In this document: positions 7,718 through 16,617 of the stretch, piece by piece | Layout: each line of letters starts with the position of its first letter | Position numbering within the stretch: the first letter of the stretch is position 1 | Source of the DNA: Nitrosopumilus adriaticus | GTDB taxonomy: Archaea > Thermoproteota > Nitrososphaeria > Nitrososphaerales > Nitrosopumilaceae | Length of the DNA stretch: 64,000 nt | NCBI RefSeq assembly: GCF_000956175.1 | Contig: NZ_CP011070.1 | Coordinates: 1,296,147-1,360,146, forward strand | Reading direction: 5' to 3' | Notes under the pieces: model-generated | The model's database searches: none | What the model saw: the letters and a program-made list of their open reading frames with translations, nothing else | Told to the model about the DNA's origin: nothing | Position numbers and translations under genes: made by a program

Positions 7718-9160
7718 GTGCCAATAGAGGATATTCACGAGTTCGTATCAGAACTAGAAAAGAAGGGAGAATTAAAGAGAGTAAAAACCCAAGTTGATGC
7801 AGATTTAGAGATTGCAGAAATTCTAAGGAGGAAAATGTATTCTTATGGCCCTGCAATTCTTTTTGAAAATGTAAAGGGTTTTGAGATGCCAGTTTTAGGA
7901 AACGCGTTTGGTTCAATGAAAAGATTAGAGATTGGACTTGAGATGACAGACTTTACAGAAATTGGTAAACGTATTGCAGATATGACAAAGATGGACATTC
8001 CATCAGGATTACTAAACAAAATAAAAAAACTTCCAGAATTATCAAAGATGACAGCATCATTTCCCAAAACAGAAAACAGCGGTCCGGTTACAGAGATTAC
8101 ATCAAGTGATGCATCTTTTGATGATTTACCAATTTTAAAATCATGGCCAAATGATGCTGGAAGATTCATCACTCTAGGATTAGTTGCAACAAAGCATCCA
8201 GAAACAGGAGTGAGGAATTTGGGAGTGTACAGAATGCAAATAATTGACAAAACTCATGCATCAATGCACTGGCAGAAGCATAAACGAGGAGCTCATCACG
8301 GAGACATTTCAAAAGACAAGGGAGAAAAAATTCCAGTTGCAATTATTTTTGGCGGGGATCCTGCAACAATTTTTTCATCAATTGCTCCAGTTCCAGAAGG
8401 ACTTGACAAGTATTTGTTTGCAGGAATTACGCGAAAAGAAGGAATCAAAACTGTAAAATGTAAAACAATTGATCTAGATGTTCCAGCAAATGCAGAGATT
8501 GTTTTAGAAGGATACGTTGATCCTGCCGACATTAGAGATGAAGGACCATTCGGAGATCATACAGGATACTATACCCCAGTAGAACCATATCCAACATTCA
8601 CACTAACTGGAATTATGAGAAGGAAAAATCCAATTTATGTCACAACAGTAGTTGGCAAACCAATTCTTGAGGATGCATATATTGGCAAAGTAATCGAAAG
8701 ATCATTTTTACCTTTGATACAAATGTTCCATCCTGAAGTTGTAGACTTTAGCATGCCAGCAGCAGGTTGGTTCCAAGGATTTGCAATTATTTCAATTAAA
8801 AAAAGATACCCCGGCCAAGCAAAGAAAGTGATGATGGGATTATGGGGAATGGGGCAGTTATCACTAACTAAGATGTTCGTTGTTGTAGATGAGGACGTCA
8901 ACGTTCATGACATCAATGATGTAATTTGGGCAATTACTACAAGAGCAGATGCTGCAAGAGACACGACAATTATCAATAACACGCCAACGGATACTTTAGA
9001 TCCTGCATCACCTCTTGTCAATCTAGGTTCTAAGATGGGAATTGATGCAACTCAAAAAACCAAAGAGGAGGGATATCAACGAGAAATACAACAGCCAGTA
9101 AAGGTTGACGATAAGACAAAAGATCTAGTAGATTCTAAGTGGTCTGATTACGGACTATAA
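7718..9160 (+). CDS. UbiD-family prenylated-FMN decarboxylase
   Basis: 480 residues, full length for UbiD. The family signature IRDEGPFGDHTGYYTP, carrying the catalytic Glu/Arg region, is present, as is the downstream GKPILEDAYIGK motif. UbiD enzymes use prenylated FMN to (de)carboxylate aromatic or unsaturated acids. The facing mqnC gene suggests the late decarboxylation of futalosine-pathway menaquinone synthesis (MqnL-like), which is inference. Start is GTG; a TTATAC element centred ~26 bases upstream supports it. No UbiX partner is in this window. Confidence 0.88.
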   Translation: MPIEDIHEFVSELEKKGELKRVKTQVDADLEIAEILRRKMYSYGPAILFENVKGFEMPVLGNAFGSMKRLEIGLEMTDFTEIGKRIADMTKMDIPSGLLNKIKKLPELSKMTASFPKTENSGPVTEITSSDASFDDLPILKSWPNDAGRFITLGLVATKHPETGVRNLGVYRMQIIDKTHASMHWQKHKRGAHHGDISKDKGEKIPVAIIFGGDPATIFSSIAPVPEGLDKYLFAGITRKEGIKTVKCKTIDLDVPANAEIVLEGYVDPADIRDEGPFGDHTGYYTPVEPYPTFTLTGIMRRKNPIYVTTVVGKPILEDAYIGKVIERSFLPLIQMFHPEVVDFSMPAAGWFQGFAIISIKKRYPGQAKKVMMGLWGMGQLSLTKMFVVVDEDVNVHDINDVIWAITTRADAARDTTIINNTPTDTLDPASPLVNLGSKMGIDATQKTKEEGYQREIQQPVKVDDKTKDLVDSKWSDYGL

Positions 9161-10270
9161 AGTTACAGGATTGTAGAAATTATCACGCTCTTCAACTTCA
9201 TAACCAATTTGGTGTATTGCATCCATGATTATTTTGTCAGTCAGCTCAGTTGAGCGTGCACCGGTACATGAAACTACCTCTTCTCCAATGAGTGTGCCAC
9301 CAAAATCATCTGCACCATATTGCAATGCCAGTTGAGCCATACCAACACCATTTGTAAGCCATGAAGATTGAATGTGTGGAATTAATCCATCAAACACTAG
9401 TCTTGATATTGCAATCATTTTCAATAGTTGAATTCCACCAGTACCATATTCTACCAAACCTTCTTCGTGCATCAAAGTATTGTTTGGCTCAAAATTCCAT
9501 GGGATAAATGCCATAAAGCCATTAGTTTTTTCTTGTAATTTTACAATTTTGTAAAAGTGCTCAACAACATCACTTTTCTTTTCTACATGTCCATACATCA
9601 TTGTAGCAGAAGCTGGAATACCAAGTGAGTGTGCCTCATCCATTATTCTAATCCAATCATCACTGGATATTTTCTTGGGGCTAATGATTTCTTTAACAGA
9701 ATCAGTTAAGATTTCAGCACCAGCTCCAGGAATTGATTGCAATCCAGCATCTTTTAGTCGGGATAAGATTTCTTTAGTGGAAGATTTTTCAACTCTTGCA
9801 ATCATGTCAATTTCAGATGTTGACAAGCCATGAACACCAACTGTTGGGAATTTCTCTCGAATCATTCTAAATGCGTCTTCATAATATTCAATCTTCAAAT
9901 TTGGGTTATGGCCACCCTGAATCAAAACTTGGCGGATCTTAAACATATCATAAGAGGTTTTAACTCTAGTTTCAATTTCATCAAGTGTTAATGTGTATGA
10001 ATCATCAGCACCAGGTGATCTATAAAATGCACAAAATTTACAATCAGTGATACAGACATTAGTATAATTCAAAATAATATTATTTACAAAAGAAGCCTTT
10101 TTGCCAAATTGTTTTCTTGTTAGATGACCTGCTGCAAGACCCATTAAATGAACATCATCAGACTCTAAGAGTCTCAAGCAATCCTCAGGACCAGGACGTT
10201 GGCCATTTAGAGAATTTTCCAAAATATCTTTAATGTCGCTTTTTTGAATTTGTTCAGTAGTCTGACTCAA
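9155..10270 (-). CDS. mqnC: Radical SAM cyclic dehypoxanthinyl futalosine synthase (MqnC)
   Basis: 371 residues. The radical SAM cluster motif is CITDCKFC (Cys73, 77, 80). It is followed by VLIQGGHNP, SIPGAGAEILTDSV and SATMMYGHVE, the pattern of MqnC rather than CofG; CofH is the nearest alternative. MqnC cyclises dehypoxanthinyl futalosine in menaquinone synthesis. The start is TTG at 10270 with TTAAATA centred ~27 bases upstream. The 3' end overlaps the UbiD-family gene by six bases, tail to tail, so the two are convergent and not one operon. Confidence 0.87.
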   Translation of the reverse strand: MSQTTEQIQKSDIKDILENSLNGQRPGPEDCLRLLESDDVHLMGLAAGHLTRKQFGKKASFVNNIILNYTNVCITDCKFCAFYRSPGADDSYTLTLDEIETRVKTSYDMFKIRQVLIQGGHNPNLKIEYYEDAFRMIREKFPTVGVHGLSTSEIDMIARVEKSSTKEILSRLKDAGLQSIPGAGAEILTDSVKEIISPKKISSDDWIRIMDEAHSLGIPASATMMYGHVEKKSDVVEHFYKIVKLQEKTNGFMAFIPWNFEPNNTLMHEEGLVEYGTGGIQLLKMIAISRLVFDGLIPHIQSSWLTNGVGMAQLALQYGADDFGGTLIGEEVVSCTGARSTELTDKIIMDAIHQIGYEVEERDNFYNPVTL

Positions 10271-10413
10271 TTGTTGTCTATCCTTTGTATTTTCTATTTA
10301 ATCCTTGATAGAAATAATGAATACACTCAATGAGTAATTTGTGCTCAATTTAAAAAATACATGATTTACGAGTCACGTTATTTTTAAGTAGGGCACAAAA
10401 AGCAGATCAACGC

Positions 10414-11196
10414 ATGGTATCAGGCAATCAAATCAGATTAAATCGAATTCTTCGAAAAGGAAGAATGTTATGTATCCCAATGGATCACGGTATTTCAAAT
10501 GGGCCAATTGAAGGTCTAGAAGATCCAGTATCTACAATTTACAAATGTGAGGGCCATGGTCTTACCAGTGTAATTATCAATAAAGGAATTCTCAAAGCAT
10601 TACCAAAGCCAACCAAAGTTGGAGTTTTAGTTCATTTCTCTAGTAGCACATCATTATCGTTATCACCTAACCGAAAAATGCTTACTGGAACAGTAAAGGA
10701 AGCAGTTGCGATGGGTGCTGATGGAGTTTCATTGCACATCAATATTGGAGGCAAGGAAGAGCCAGAGATGCTAGAACAATTAGGAATGACTGCAGACCAA
10801 TGTCACAAGTGGGGAATGCCACTTTTAGCAATGATGTATCCAAGAGGGGAAAATATCAAAGATCCACATGAACCTGAAATTGTAGGTCATGTTGCAAGAA
10901 TTGGGGCAGAATGTGGCGCAGACATTGTAAAGACACTATACACTGGCGACATTGATTCATTTGCAAAAATCGTAAAAAGTACTCCAGTACCAATTGTAAT
11001 TGCAGGTGGACCCAAAGCAAAAACAGATTTAGATATTCTTCAAATGACAGAAGATGCCATGACTGCAGGAGCTAAAGGAGTTACATATGGTAGAAACATC
11101 TTTGCACATAAAACACCTGAAAAAATAGTTGAGGCATTAGCTGATATAATTTTTAGAAAAGTAACTGCAAAGGAAGCAATGAAGAAAATTGAGTAA
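10414..11196 (+). CDS. 2-amino-3,7-dideoxy-D-threo-hept-6-ulosonate synthase (archaeal AroA')
   Basis: 260 residues, class I aldolase TIM barrel. N-terminal PMDHGISNGP carries the catalytic Asp, and ADIVKTLYTGD has the Schiff-base Lys. This makes the first committed compound of the archaeal DAHP-independent route to 3-dehydroquinate from aspartate semialdehyde and a deoxy-sugar phosphate. First gene of the aromatic operon; TTATTTTTAA is centred ~29 bases before the ATG. The next gene overlaps by eight bases, so translation is probably coupled. Confidence 0.93.
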   Translation: MVSGNQIRLNRILRKGRMLCIPMDHGISNGPIEGLEDPVSTIYKCEGHGLTSVIINKGILKALPKPTKVGVLVHFSSSTSLSLSPNRKMLTGTVKEAVAMGADGVSLHINIGGKEEPEMLEQLGMTADQCHKWGMPLLAMMYPRGENIKDPHEPEIVGHVARIGAECGADIVKTLYTGDIDSFAKIVKSTPVPIVIAGGPKAKTDLDILQMTEDAMTAGAKGVTYGRNIFAHKTPEKIVEALADIIFRKVTAKEAMKKIE

Positions 11197-12250
11197 AAAT
11201 AGAGAATTAATTATTTCACCCAAAGTCTCACAAACACAGCTAGCTAAATTTCTTCCACAGTTAGAATCAGAAGGAATCAAAATGTTGTATATCGATCCAA
11301 AAAAATTAGGAAAGAAGAAAACAAAAATTAAAACAGTTTACCCTTCAAATGCATCAAACTTTGTAGTTCTTGAAAAAGAAGGAATGGTAAAACCAAAAGG
11401 CAAGAAAGTAGGCATGAAGTTTCAAGTATTATCAAATTCAGATATTGATCATATCCTTACTGTTGCAAAGAAAGGATTAGACTTTGTCATTGTAGAAGTG
11501 AAAGATTGGAAAATAATTCCTTTAGAAAACATTATTGCAAAACTCCACAAAATTCACACACAGATTTTTGCAATAGCAAAAACTCCTGAGGAGGTAAGAA
11601 AGATGTTCTCAATTTTAGAAGTAGGGGTAGATGGAGTTATTTTCAACACAGATTCAATTAACGAGGTTAGAGAGGCAATGCTATACCTAGGAACAAGAAG
11701 TTTCGATATGAAACCAGCAAAGATTATCGAGATTAAAGAGGTAGGAGACGGAGAACGAGTATGTGTAGATACCGCATCAATGCTTCACAAAGGGGAAGGC
11801 ATGTTAATTGGGAGTAGATCAAACTTTTTGTTTCTTGTACACAACGAATCAGTAGGTTCATCATTTACATCTCCTAGACCATTCAGAGTTAATGCCGGCG
11901 CAGTTCATTGTTACACATTATCACCTGACGGTACAACAAACTATCTTTCAGAAGTTGAAACAGGTTCTGAAGTCTTAATTCTAAATTCTAAAGGAAAGGC
12001 AAGAAGAGCAACTGTGGGAAGATCAAAAATAGAAAGAAGGCCAATGTTGATGATAAAAGCTTCTGCAGGAGGAGAAATCGGAGGAATAATAGCTCAAGAT
12101 GCTGAAACAATTAGATTTGTAAAACCAAATGGACAACTAGTCTCAGTAACACATCTCAAGAAAGGAGACACAGTTATGGTTCATTCAAAGCCTGCAACTG
12201 GCAGACATTTTGGAATGGAAGTTTCTGATGAATACATTTTAGAAAAATGA
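11189..12250 (+). CDS. 3-dehydroquinate synthase II (archaeal AroB')
   Basis: 353 residues from a TTG start inside the end of the previous gene. Matches the archaeal oxidoreductase that deaminates and cyclises the amino-dideoxy-heptulosonate to 3-dehydroquinate: N-terminal KTVYPSN region, central GVDGVIFNT, then MLIGSRSNFLFLVHNES and the conserved RPFRVNAGAVHCY. NAD-dependent. Partner of the upstream synthase. The 3' end overlaps aroD by four bases (ATGA). Confidence 0.93.
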   Translation: MSKNRELIISPKVSQTQLAKFLPQLESEGIKMLYIDPKKLGKKKTKIKTVYPSNASNFVVLEKEGMVKPKGKKVGMKFQVLSNSDIDHILTVAKKGLDFVIVEVKDWKIIPLENIIAKLHKIHTQIFAIAKTPEEVRKMFSILEVGVDGVIFNTDSINEVREAMLYLGTRSFDMKPAKIIEIKEVGDGERVCVDTASMLHKGEGMLIGSRSNFLFLVHNESVGSSFTSPRPFRVNAGAVHCYTLSPDGTTNYLSEVETGSEVLILNSKGKARRATVGRSKIERRPMLMIKASAGGEIGGIIAQDAETIRFVKPNGQLVSVTHLKKGDTVMVHSKPATGRHFGMEVSDEYILEK

Positions 12251-12915
12251 AGTACAAAACTTGTGTATCAATTGCTGAAAAAACACCAAATAAAATTAAA
12301 CAGACATTAAAAATTGCATTAAAGAAATCAGATTTTGTTGAAGTGAGATTTGATTTTTTAAAAATTGAACAAATTCCAGAATCATTGGAATTAATCAAAA
12401 AAGATCTAAATAGAATTGTCTGCACACTAAGACCTAAAACAGAAGGGGGTAAATTTTCTGGAAATGAAAAAGAAAGAATTGCAATTCTCAAGCTTATTGC
12501 AGAATATAATCCATTTTTGTTAGATGTGGAATTTAACACACTAAAGAAAAATTCAGCATTAACAAAATATCTCAAATCAACAAAAACAAAACTACTTGTT
12601 TCATGGCATGACTTTAAAAAAACTCCAACGTCTGCAGAATTAAAAAAGAAGATTGCTCAAATGTCCAAGTTTTCAAACAATGTCAAAATTGTCAGTACAG
12701 CAAATTCAACAGATGACGCAACTAGAATGCTAGAGTTGTATAGTAAAAAAGGGAAAAATAATTTGATATCATTTGCAATGGGAGATATGGGAAGAATATC
12801 AAGGATTTTGTGCCTATATTTGGGCAGCCCATACACGTACGTCTCTTTGGGAAAAGCAGTAGCACCAGGTCAATTCAGTGTTGATGAAGTAAAAAAAATT
12901 ACAAATCTAAAATAA
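12247..12915 (+). CDS. aroD: Type I 3-dehydroquinate dehydratase
   Basis: 222 residues, the compact archaeal type I enzyme. The VEVRFDFL strand supplies the substrate-binding Glu/Arg, LVSWHDFKKT the catalytic His, and NVKIVSTANS the Schiff-base Lys. Converts 3-dehydroquinate to 3-dehydroshikimate. The ATG overlaps the stop of the preceding gene (ATGA); third step of the operon. Confidence 0.93.
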   Translation: MKYKTCVSIAEKTPNKIKQTLKIALKKSDFVEVRFDFLKIEQIPESLELIKKDLNRIVCTLRPKTEGGKFSGNEKERIAILKLIAEYNPFLLDVEFNTLKKNSALTKYLKSTKTKLLVSWHDFKKTPTSAELKKKIAQMSKFSNNVKIVSTANSTDDATRMLELYSKKGKNNLISFAMGDMGRISRILCLYLGSPYTYVSLGKAVAPGQFSVDEVKKITNLK

Positions 12916-12961
12916 TTGTCATTTGAGAGTTTAAATCAATCATACAAGTGAGAAAAATAAG

Positions 12962-13783
12962 ATGGGAAAATCATTTGCAGTAATAGGAGATCCAATTGAT
13001 CATTCATTATCTCCAAATATTCATAGCGCAGCATTTAGGGAATTAAATTTAGATGCTTCATACATTGCATATAGAATTCCAGTTGGGGAATTAGAAGAAG
13101 GTGTGGAGGGACTCAAAAAAATAAAAATTGACGGATTCAACATCACCATTCCCCACAAAGTAGAGATGATGAAGTATTTGAATAAAATGGATGAATCTTG
13201 TAGTTTGATTGGTGCAGTAAATACTGTTACAAACAAAGATGGGATTCTAAAAGGATACAATACAGACATGGATGGTTTTCTAGAGCCATTTAAGAAGAAG
13301 AAATTAATCATAGAAAACAAAAAAGTTCTTCTTCTTGGTGCAGGGGGGGCAGCAAGAGCAATAGTTGCAGGATTTGCTAAAGAAAAAGCAAAATCCATAA
13401 CAATTGCAAACAGGACTTTGCAAAATGCAATGAATCTCTCAGAATTTGCAAAAAAGATTGGGCTTGATGCAAATGCCATGAAAATTGAGGATGTAAAAGA
13501 ATCTTCTAAAGATTATGACATAATAGTAAATGCAACTTCTGTAGGACTAAAAAATGAGCCAAGTGTTATTTCTTTAGAAGGCATCAATGAAAAAACAATA
13601 GTTTATGATATTGTTTACATGCCAATGAATACAGATTTTATAAAAAAAGCAAAAGCAAAAAATGCAGTAATAATTTTTGGTTATGAAATGCTACTAGGGC
13701 AAGCAGTAAGAGCCTTTGAGATATGGCATGGAATGGAAGCACCTTATAATGCCATGAAAAAAGCATTGTTAGGAGGATTTTGA
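12962..13783 (+). CDS. aroE: Shikimate 5-dehydrogenase
   Basis: 273 residues. N-terminal GDPIDHSLSPNIHSAAF binds shikimate, NITIPHK has the catalytic Lys, and LLLGAGGAARAI is the NADP-binding glycine loop. A conserved QAVRAFEIWHG helix ends the protein. Reduces 3-dehydroshikimate. There is a 46-base gap after aroD; the stop overlaps the ATG of the shikimate kinase. Confidence 0.95.
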   Translation: MGKSFAVIGDPIDHSLSPNIHSAAFRELNLDASYIAYRIPVGELEEGVEGLKKIKIDGFNITIPHKVEMMKYLNKMDESCSLIGAVNTVTNKDGILKGYNTDMDGFLEPFKKKKLIIENKKVLLLGAGGAARAIVAGFAKEKAKSITIANRTLQNAMNLSEFAKKIGLDANAMKIEDVKESSKDYDIIVNATSVGLKNEPSVISLEGINEKTIVYDIVYMPMNTDFIKKAKAKNAVIIFGYEMLLGQAVRAFEIWHGMEAPYNAMKKALLGGF

Positions 13784-14637
13784 TGGCAAAAGCAAAGGCT
13801 ACAGTCCATGGAGCAATATCACTAGTAAATGCAATTGCAAATCAAAAAGGCGCAACTCTAGGCATAGATTTAACAGTTGAGGCAACAATAGAGACGAGTC
13901 CAGGCAAAGGAATCACCATAGAGTCAGATAATAAAACTCTCAGCTCCCGATTAATCAACAAAACAATTGAGAAGATTATCTCAAAGAAAGATTTGGAGCA
14001 AAATAAAATTCTAGTTAAGTTGGATTCAGAAATTCCAACTGGGTACGGATTAAAGAGTTCAAGTGCAATTTCATCTGCAGTTGCACTTGCATGTGCAAAG
14101 ATATTCAAACCTAAATTCACGGATCAGCAGATTTTGCTTGCAGGAGTTGATGCATCAATTGAATCCAAAGTGAGCATCACTGGAGCATATGATGATGCGT
14201 GTTCATGTTACTATGGAGGGTTTAATGTAACTGATAATGCAAAGAAAAGAAGAATACATTTTGAAAAAGGGCCGACCAATTTGATAGCAGTGATATTTAT
14301 TCCAAAAAATAGAAAACGCGGGAATTTGAAGAATCTCAAAGTGCTATCAACTGTATTTGAAAATGCTTGGGAATTAGCAAAAAAAGCAAACTACTGGGAA
14401 GCAATGATAATTAATGGTTTAGCTACTGCTTCAATTCTTAATTCAGATCCTAAAATCATTACAAGTTTAATTGAAAAAGGAGCAATTGCAGCTTCAGTTT
14501 CTGGAAATGGTCCTGCAATTGCAGCAATTGTAAAAAAAGATAACGAGTCAAATATTAAAAAAATATTCTCTCCTCTTGAAGGAAGAGTAATTGTCTCTAA
14601 GGTGAATAATAAAAAGGCTGAAGTTCATGAAGTGTAA
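13783..14637 (+). CDS. aroK: Archaeal shikimate kinase, GHMP family
   Basis: 284 residues. The GHMP phosphate-binding motif PTGYGLKSSSAISSAVALA is clear and there is no P-loop, so this is the archaeal non-homologous shikimate kinase. The C-terminal ASVSGNGPAIAAIV is the second GHMP loop. The ATG at 13783 overlaps the aroE stop (TGATG) and follows an AGGAGG ribosome-binding site, one of the few strong ones in the window. An upstream TTG at 13780 is less likely. Confidence 0.95.
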   Translation: MAKAKATVHGAISLVNAIANQKGATLGIDLTVEATIETSPGKGITIESDNKTLSSRLINKTIEKIISKKDLEQNKILVKLDSEIPTGYGLKSSSAISSAVALACAKIFKPKFTDQQILLAGVDASIESKVSITGAYDDACSCYYGGFNVTDNAKKRRIHFEKGPTNLIAVIFIPKNRKRGNLKNLKVLSTVFENAWELAKKANYWEAMIINGLATASILNSDPKIITSLIEKGAIAASVSGNGPAIAAIVKKDNESNIKKIFSPLEGRVIVSKVNNKKAEVHEV

Positions 14638-15895
14638 AGTTGAAAAGTCAAAGATTTCAGGGCAAATAATTTGCCCTGCAAACAAGAGCTATACTCATAG
14701 GGCCATATTTCTGGCATCACTTGCTGGAAAAAATAGTGAAGTTAAAAATTTCTTACACTCTGCAGACACAACTGCAACAATAGAAGCTTGTAAAAAATTT
14801 GGTGCAGAAATGATAATTGAGAATTCATCAATAATTGTAAAAAATCCCATAAAATTTGACAAAATCGTACCTGAAATCAATACCGAAAATTCAGGAACAA
14901 CCATTAGAATTGCATCAGGGATTGCCAGTTTATTTTCTGAAGAGATAACATTAACGGGAGATTCCAGTTTACAAAAAAGACCAATGCAACCGTTACTTGA
15001 TGCATTATCAAGTATTGGTGCACAATGCAATTCAACTGATGGGAAACCACCAATCAAAATCAAAGGAAGGATTTCTGGAGGAGATGTCAAAATTCCAGGA
15101 AATTTTTCTAGTCAATTTATTTCAGCGTTGTTGATTAGTGCGCCACTTACAGAAAAAGGAATTAATCTTACAATTGAGGGGAACTTGGTATCAAAACCAT
15201 ATCTTGATGCAACAATAGCTACAATGAGAAAGTTTGGAGTGTCAGTTCAGACATTAATTCCATACAAAAGATATAACATCACACCACAAAGATACAAAGA
15301 GGCAACATTTACTGTTCCAATTGATTTTTCTAGTCTCGCATTACTTCTCTCATCAACTGTTCTTAATGGTGATGAAATTACAATTAAGGGCAACATAGGA
15401 AATTTACCACATGGTGATGAAGTTTTCATAGATATCCTAGAACAATTAGGAGTTACTGTTATGATCAATGAGGAAGAAATCAAAATCAAATCACCTGAAA
15501 AACTAACTGGTGGAAAATTTGATTTGAGTAATTCACCGGATCTTTTACCACCCCTTGCAATTTTAGCTTTAAAATCATCATCACCAATTGAAATAGTAAA
15601 TGTAAAACATGCAAGACTAAAAGAAACAGACAGGATTGCAATAATTGCAAGAGAACTTGTTAAATTAGGAATCAATATTCAAGAAAAAGAAGACGGCTTA
15701 ATCTTAGAGTCTTCAGAAAATTTGAAAGGAGCTGAACTTAATTCCGAAAATGATCATAGATTATTCATGTCTTTTTGTATTGCTGGAATGTACATAGGAG
15801 ATTGCACAGTATCAGATCCAGAATCAGTAAATGTTTCATTTCCAAATTTCATAGAAGAGATGAATCGTATTGGCGGAAAAATTCAAGTGGACTGA
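14627..15895 (+). CDS. aroA: 3-phosphoshikimate 1-carboxyvinyltransferase (EPSP synthase)
   Basis: 422 residues, typical length. The N-terminus has PANKSYTHRAIFLASLA (PEP/shikimate-3-P binding Lys-Ser-x-x-x-Arg), then the NSGTTIRI motif and the C-terminal KETDRIAIIARELVKLG. Overlaps the end of aroK by 11 bases. Last gene of this forward run before the small RNA gene. Confidence 0.95.
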   Translation: MKCKVEKSKISGQIICPANKSYTHRAIFLASLAGKNSEVKNFLHSADTTATIEACKKFGAEMIIENSSIIVKNPIKFDKIVPEINTENSGTTIRIASGIASLFSEEITLTGDSSLQKRPMQPLLDALSSIGAQCNSTDGKPPIKIKGRISGGDVKIPGNFSSQFISALLISAPLTEKGINLTIEGNLVSKPYLDATIATMRKFGVSVQTLIPYKRYNITPQRYKEATFTVPIDFSSLALLLSSTVLNGDEITIKGNIGNLPHGDEVFIDILEQLGVTVMINEEEIKIKSPEKLTGGKFDLSNSPDLLPPLAILALKSSSPIEIVNVKHARLKETDRIAIIARELVKLGINIQEKEDGLILESSENLKGAELNSENDHRLFMSFCIAGMYIGDCTVSDPESVNVSFPNFIEEMNRIGGKIQVD

Positions 15896-15901
15896 AAAAA
15901 A

Positions 15902-15910
15902 TTATTTAAA
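15902..15910 (+). promoter_or_regulatory. TATA box of the orphan RNA gene
   Basis: TTATTTAAA is centred at ~15906. Transcription would start at ~15933, exactly at the first base of the GC-rich structured segment. Confidence 0.5.
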
Positions 15911-15933
15911 AAAATCAAGTAAAAGGGGTAAAA

Positions 15934-16018
15934 GGCGCGACCCTGTATAGGGTGAAAAGCATTCTCCTCACCCACAACGCTTTTGCGTAGATAACATGTC
16001 TTTTTCGCAGGGCCGCGC
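15934..16018 (+). ncRNA. Orphan structured small RNA (~85 nt)
   Basis: A GC-rich island in very AT-rich surroundings. Bases 15935-15945 pair with 16008-16018 (10 pairs and one A.C mismatch) as a closing stem. Inside are a 6-bp hairpin (15950-15955 with 15968-15973) and a perfect 4-bp hairpin with a TTTT loop (15977-15988), giving a multi-branched fold. It has its own TATA box 27 bases upstream and a T run after 16041. It is not a tRNA, 5S, SRP or RNase P RNA by sequence or size. Strand is inferred from the promoter. Confidence 0.6.
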
Positions 16019-16063
16019 AAATTATGGTTTAGAATTTACACGTTTTTCCATATAATGTGTATG

Positions 16064-16118
16064 TAATTATTATATTTAAGATTATATTATAATTATTTCA
16101 ATAAAAATATAATAATTA
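16064..16118. repeat. Perfect 14-bp inverted repeat, AT-only
   Basis: TAATTATTATATTT at 16064-16077 is the exact reverse complement of 16105-16118, with a 27-base spacer. It lies between the forward RNA gene and the reverse histidine-kinase gene, so a bidirectional terminator is possible. The rest of 16019-16204 is AT-rich with no gene that I can see. Confidence 0.45.
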
Positions 16119-16204
16119 TGTAATTTTTTAGTAGGCACACTAGATCCTCAAAAAGAAACGAAATATGAATTTATGAAAAAATCAAAGGAATTTACTTTTC
16201 AAAA

Positions 16205-16516
16205 TTAGACTGAATCTTCTGAGTCAGGATTCTTTGGAAGAGTTATGGTAAATATTGTTGGTGGAGAAGTTACAGAAATGATACCATTGTGACCTCTGAC
16301 AATAGAGGCGACACTCGCCAAGCCAAGTCCTGTTCCTTGTTGTTTTGTGGTGAATAGTGGTTCAAAGATATGTTCTTTCATATCACTAGGAATTCCTTTT
16401 CCAGAATCTTGAATAGAAATCATAATTTCATTTGCATGTTCTTCACAGTTTATTTTTATCTCACCTTTTCCATCAATGGCTTGAATTCCATTAATAATTA
16501 GATTAGTAAGAGCCAC
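16205..16516 (-). CDS. Histidine kinase, C-terminal ATPase fragment
   Basis: Encodes the HATPase_c part of a sensor kinase: NLIINGIQAIDG (N box), QDSGKGIP (G1 box), FTTKQQGTGLGL (F/G2 boxes). The first Met is internal. The frame is open and coding-like upstream to ~16634 (QISVIIADALDSINLPNNIY), directly continuing the phospho-acceptor domain of the gene at 16618-18036. So this is the second half of one gene split by a one-base frame break. As it stands this half has no start of its own. Confidence 0.85.
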   Translation of the reverse strand: MALTNLIINGIQAIDGKGEIKINCEEHANEIMISIQDSGKGIPSDMKEHIFEPLFTTKQQGTGLGLASVASIVRGHNGIISVTSPPTIFTITLPKNPDSEDSV

Positions 16517-16617
16517 TGCAAGACGTTTTTTATCACAATAAAATTCAAAGTCATTTTTTGAAATATCAAAATAGATGTTATTTGGAAGATTGATTGAATC
16601 TAATGCATCAGCAATAA

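Noticed and set aside
15934-16018. 5S rRNA, SRP RNA or RNase P RNA at this RNA gene
   Set aside because: Too short, and none of the conserved core motifs of those RNAs is present.
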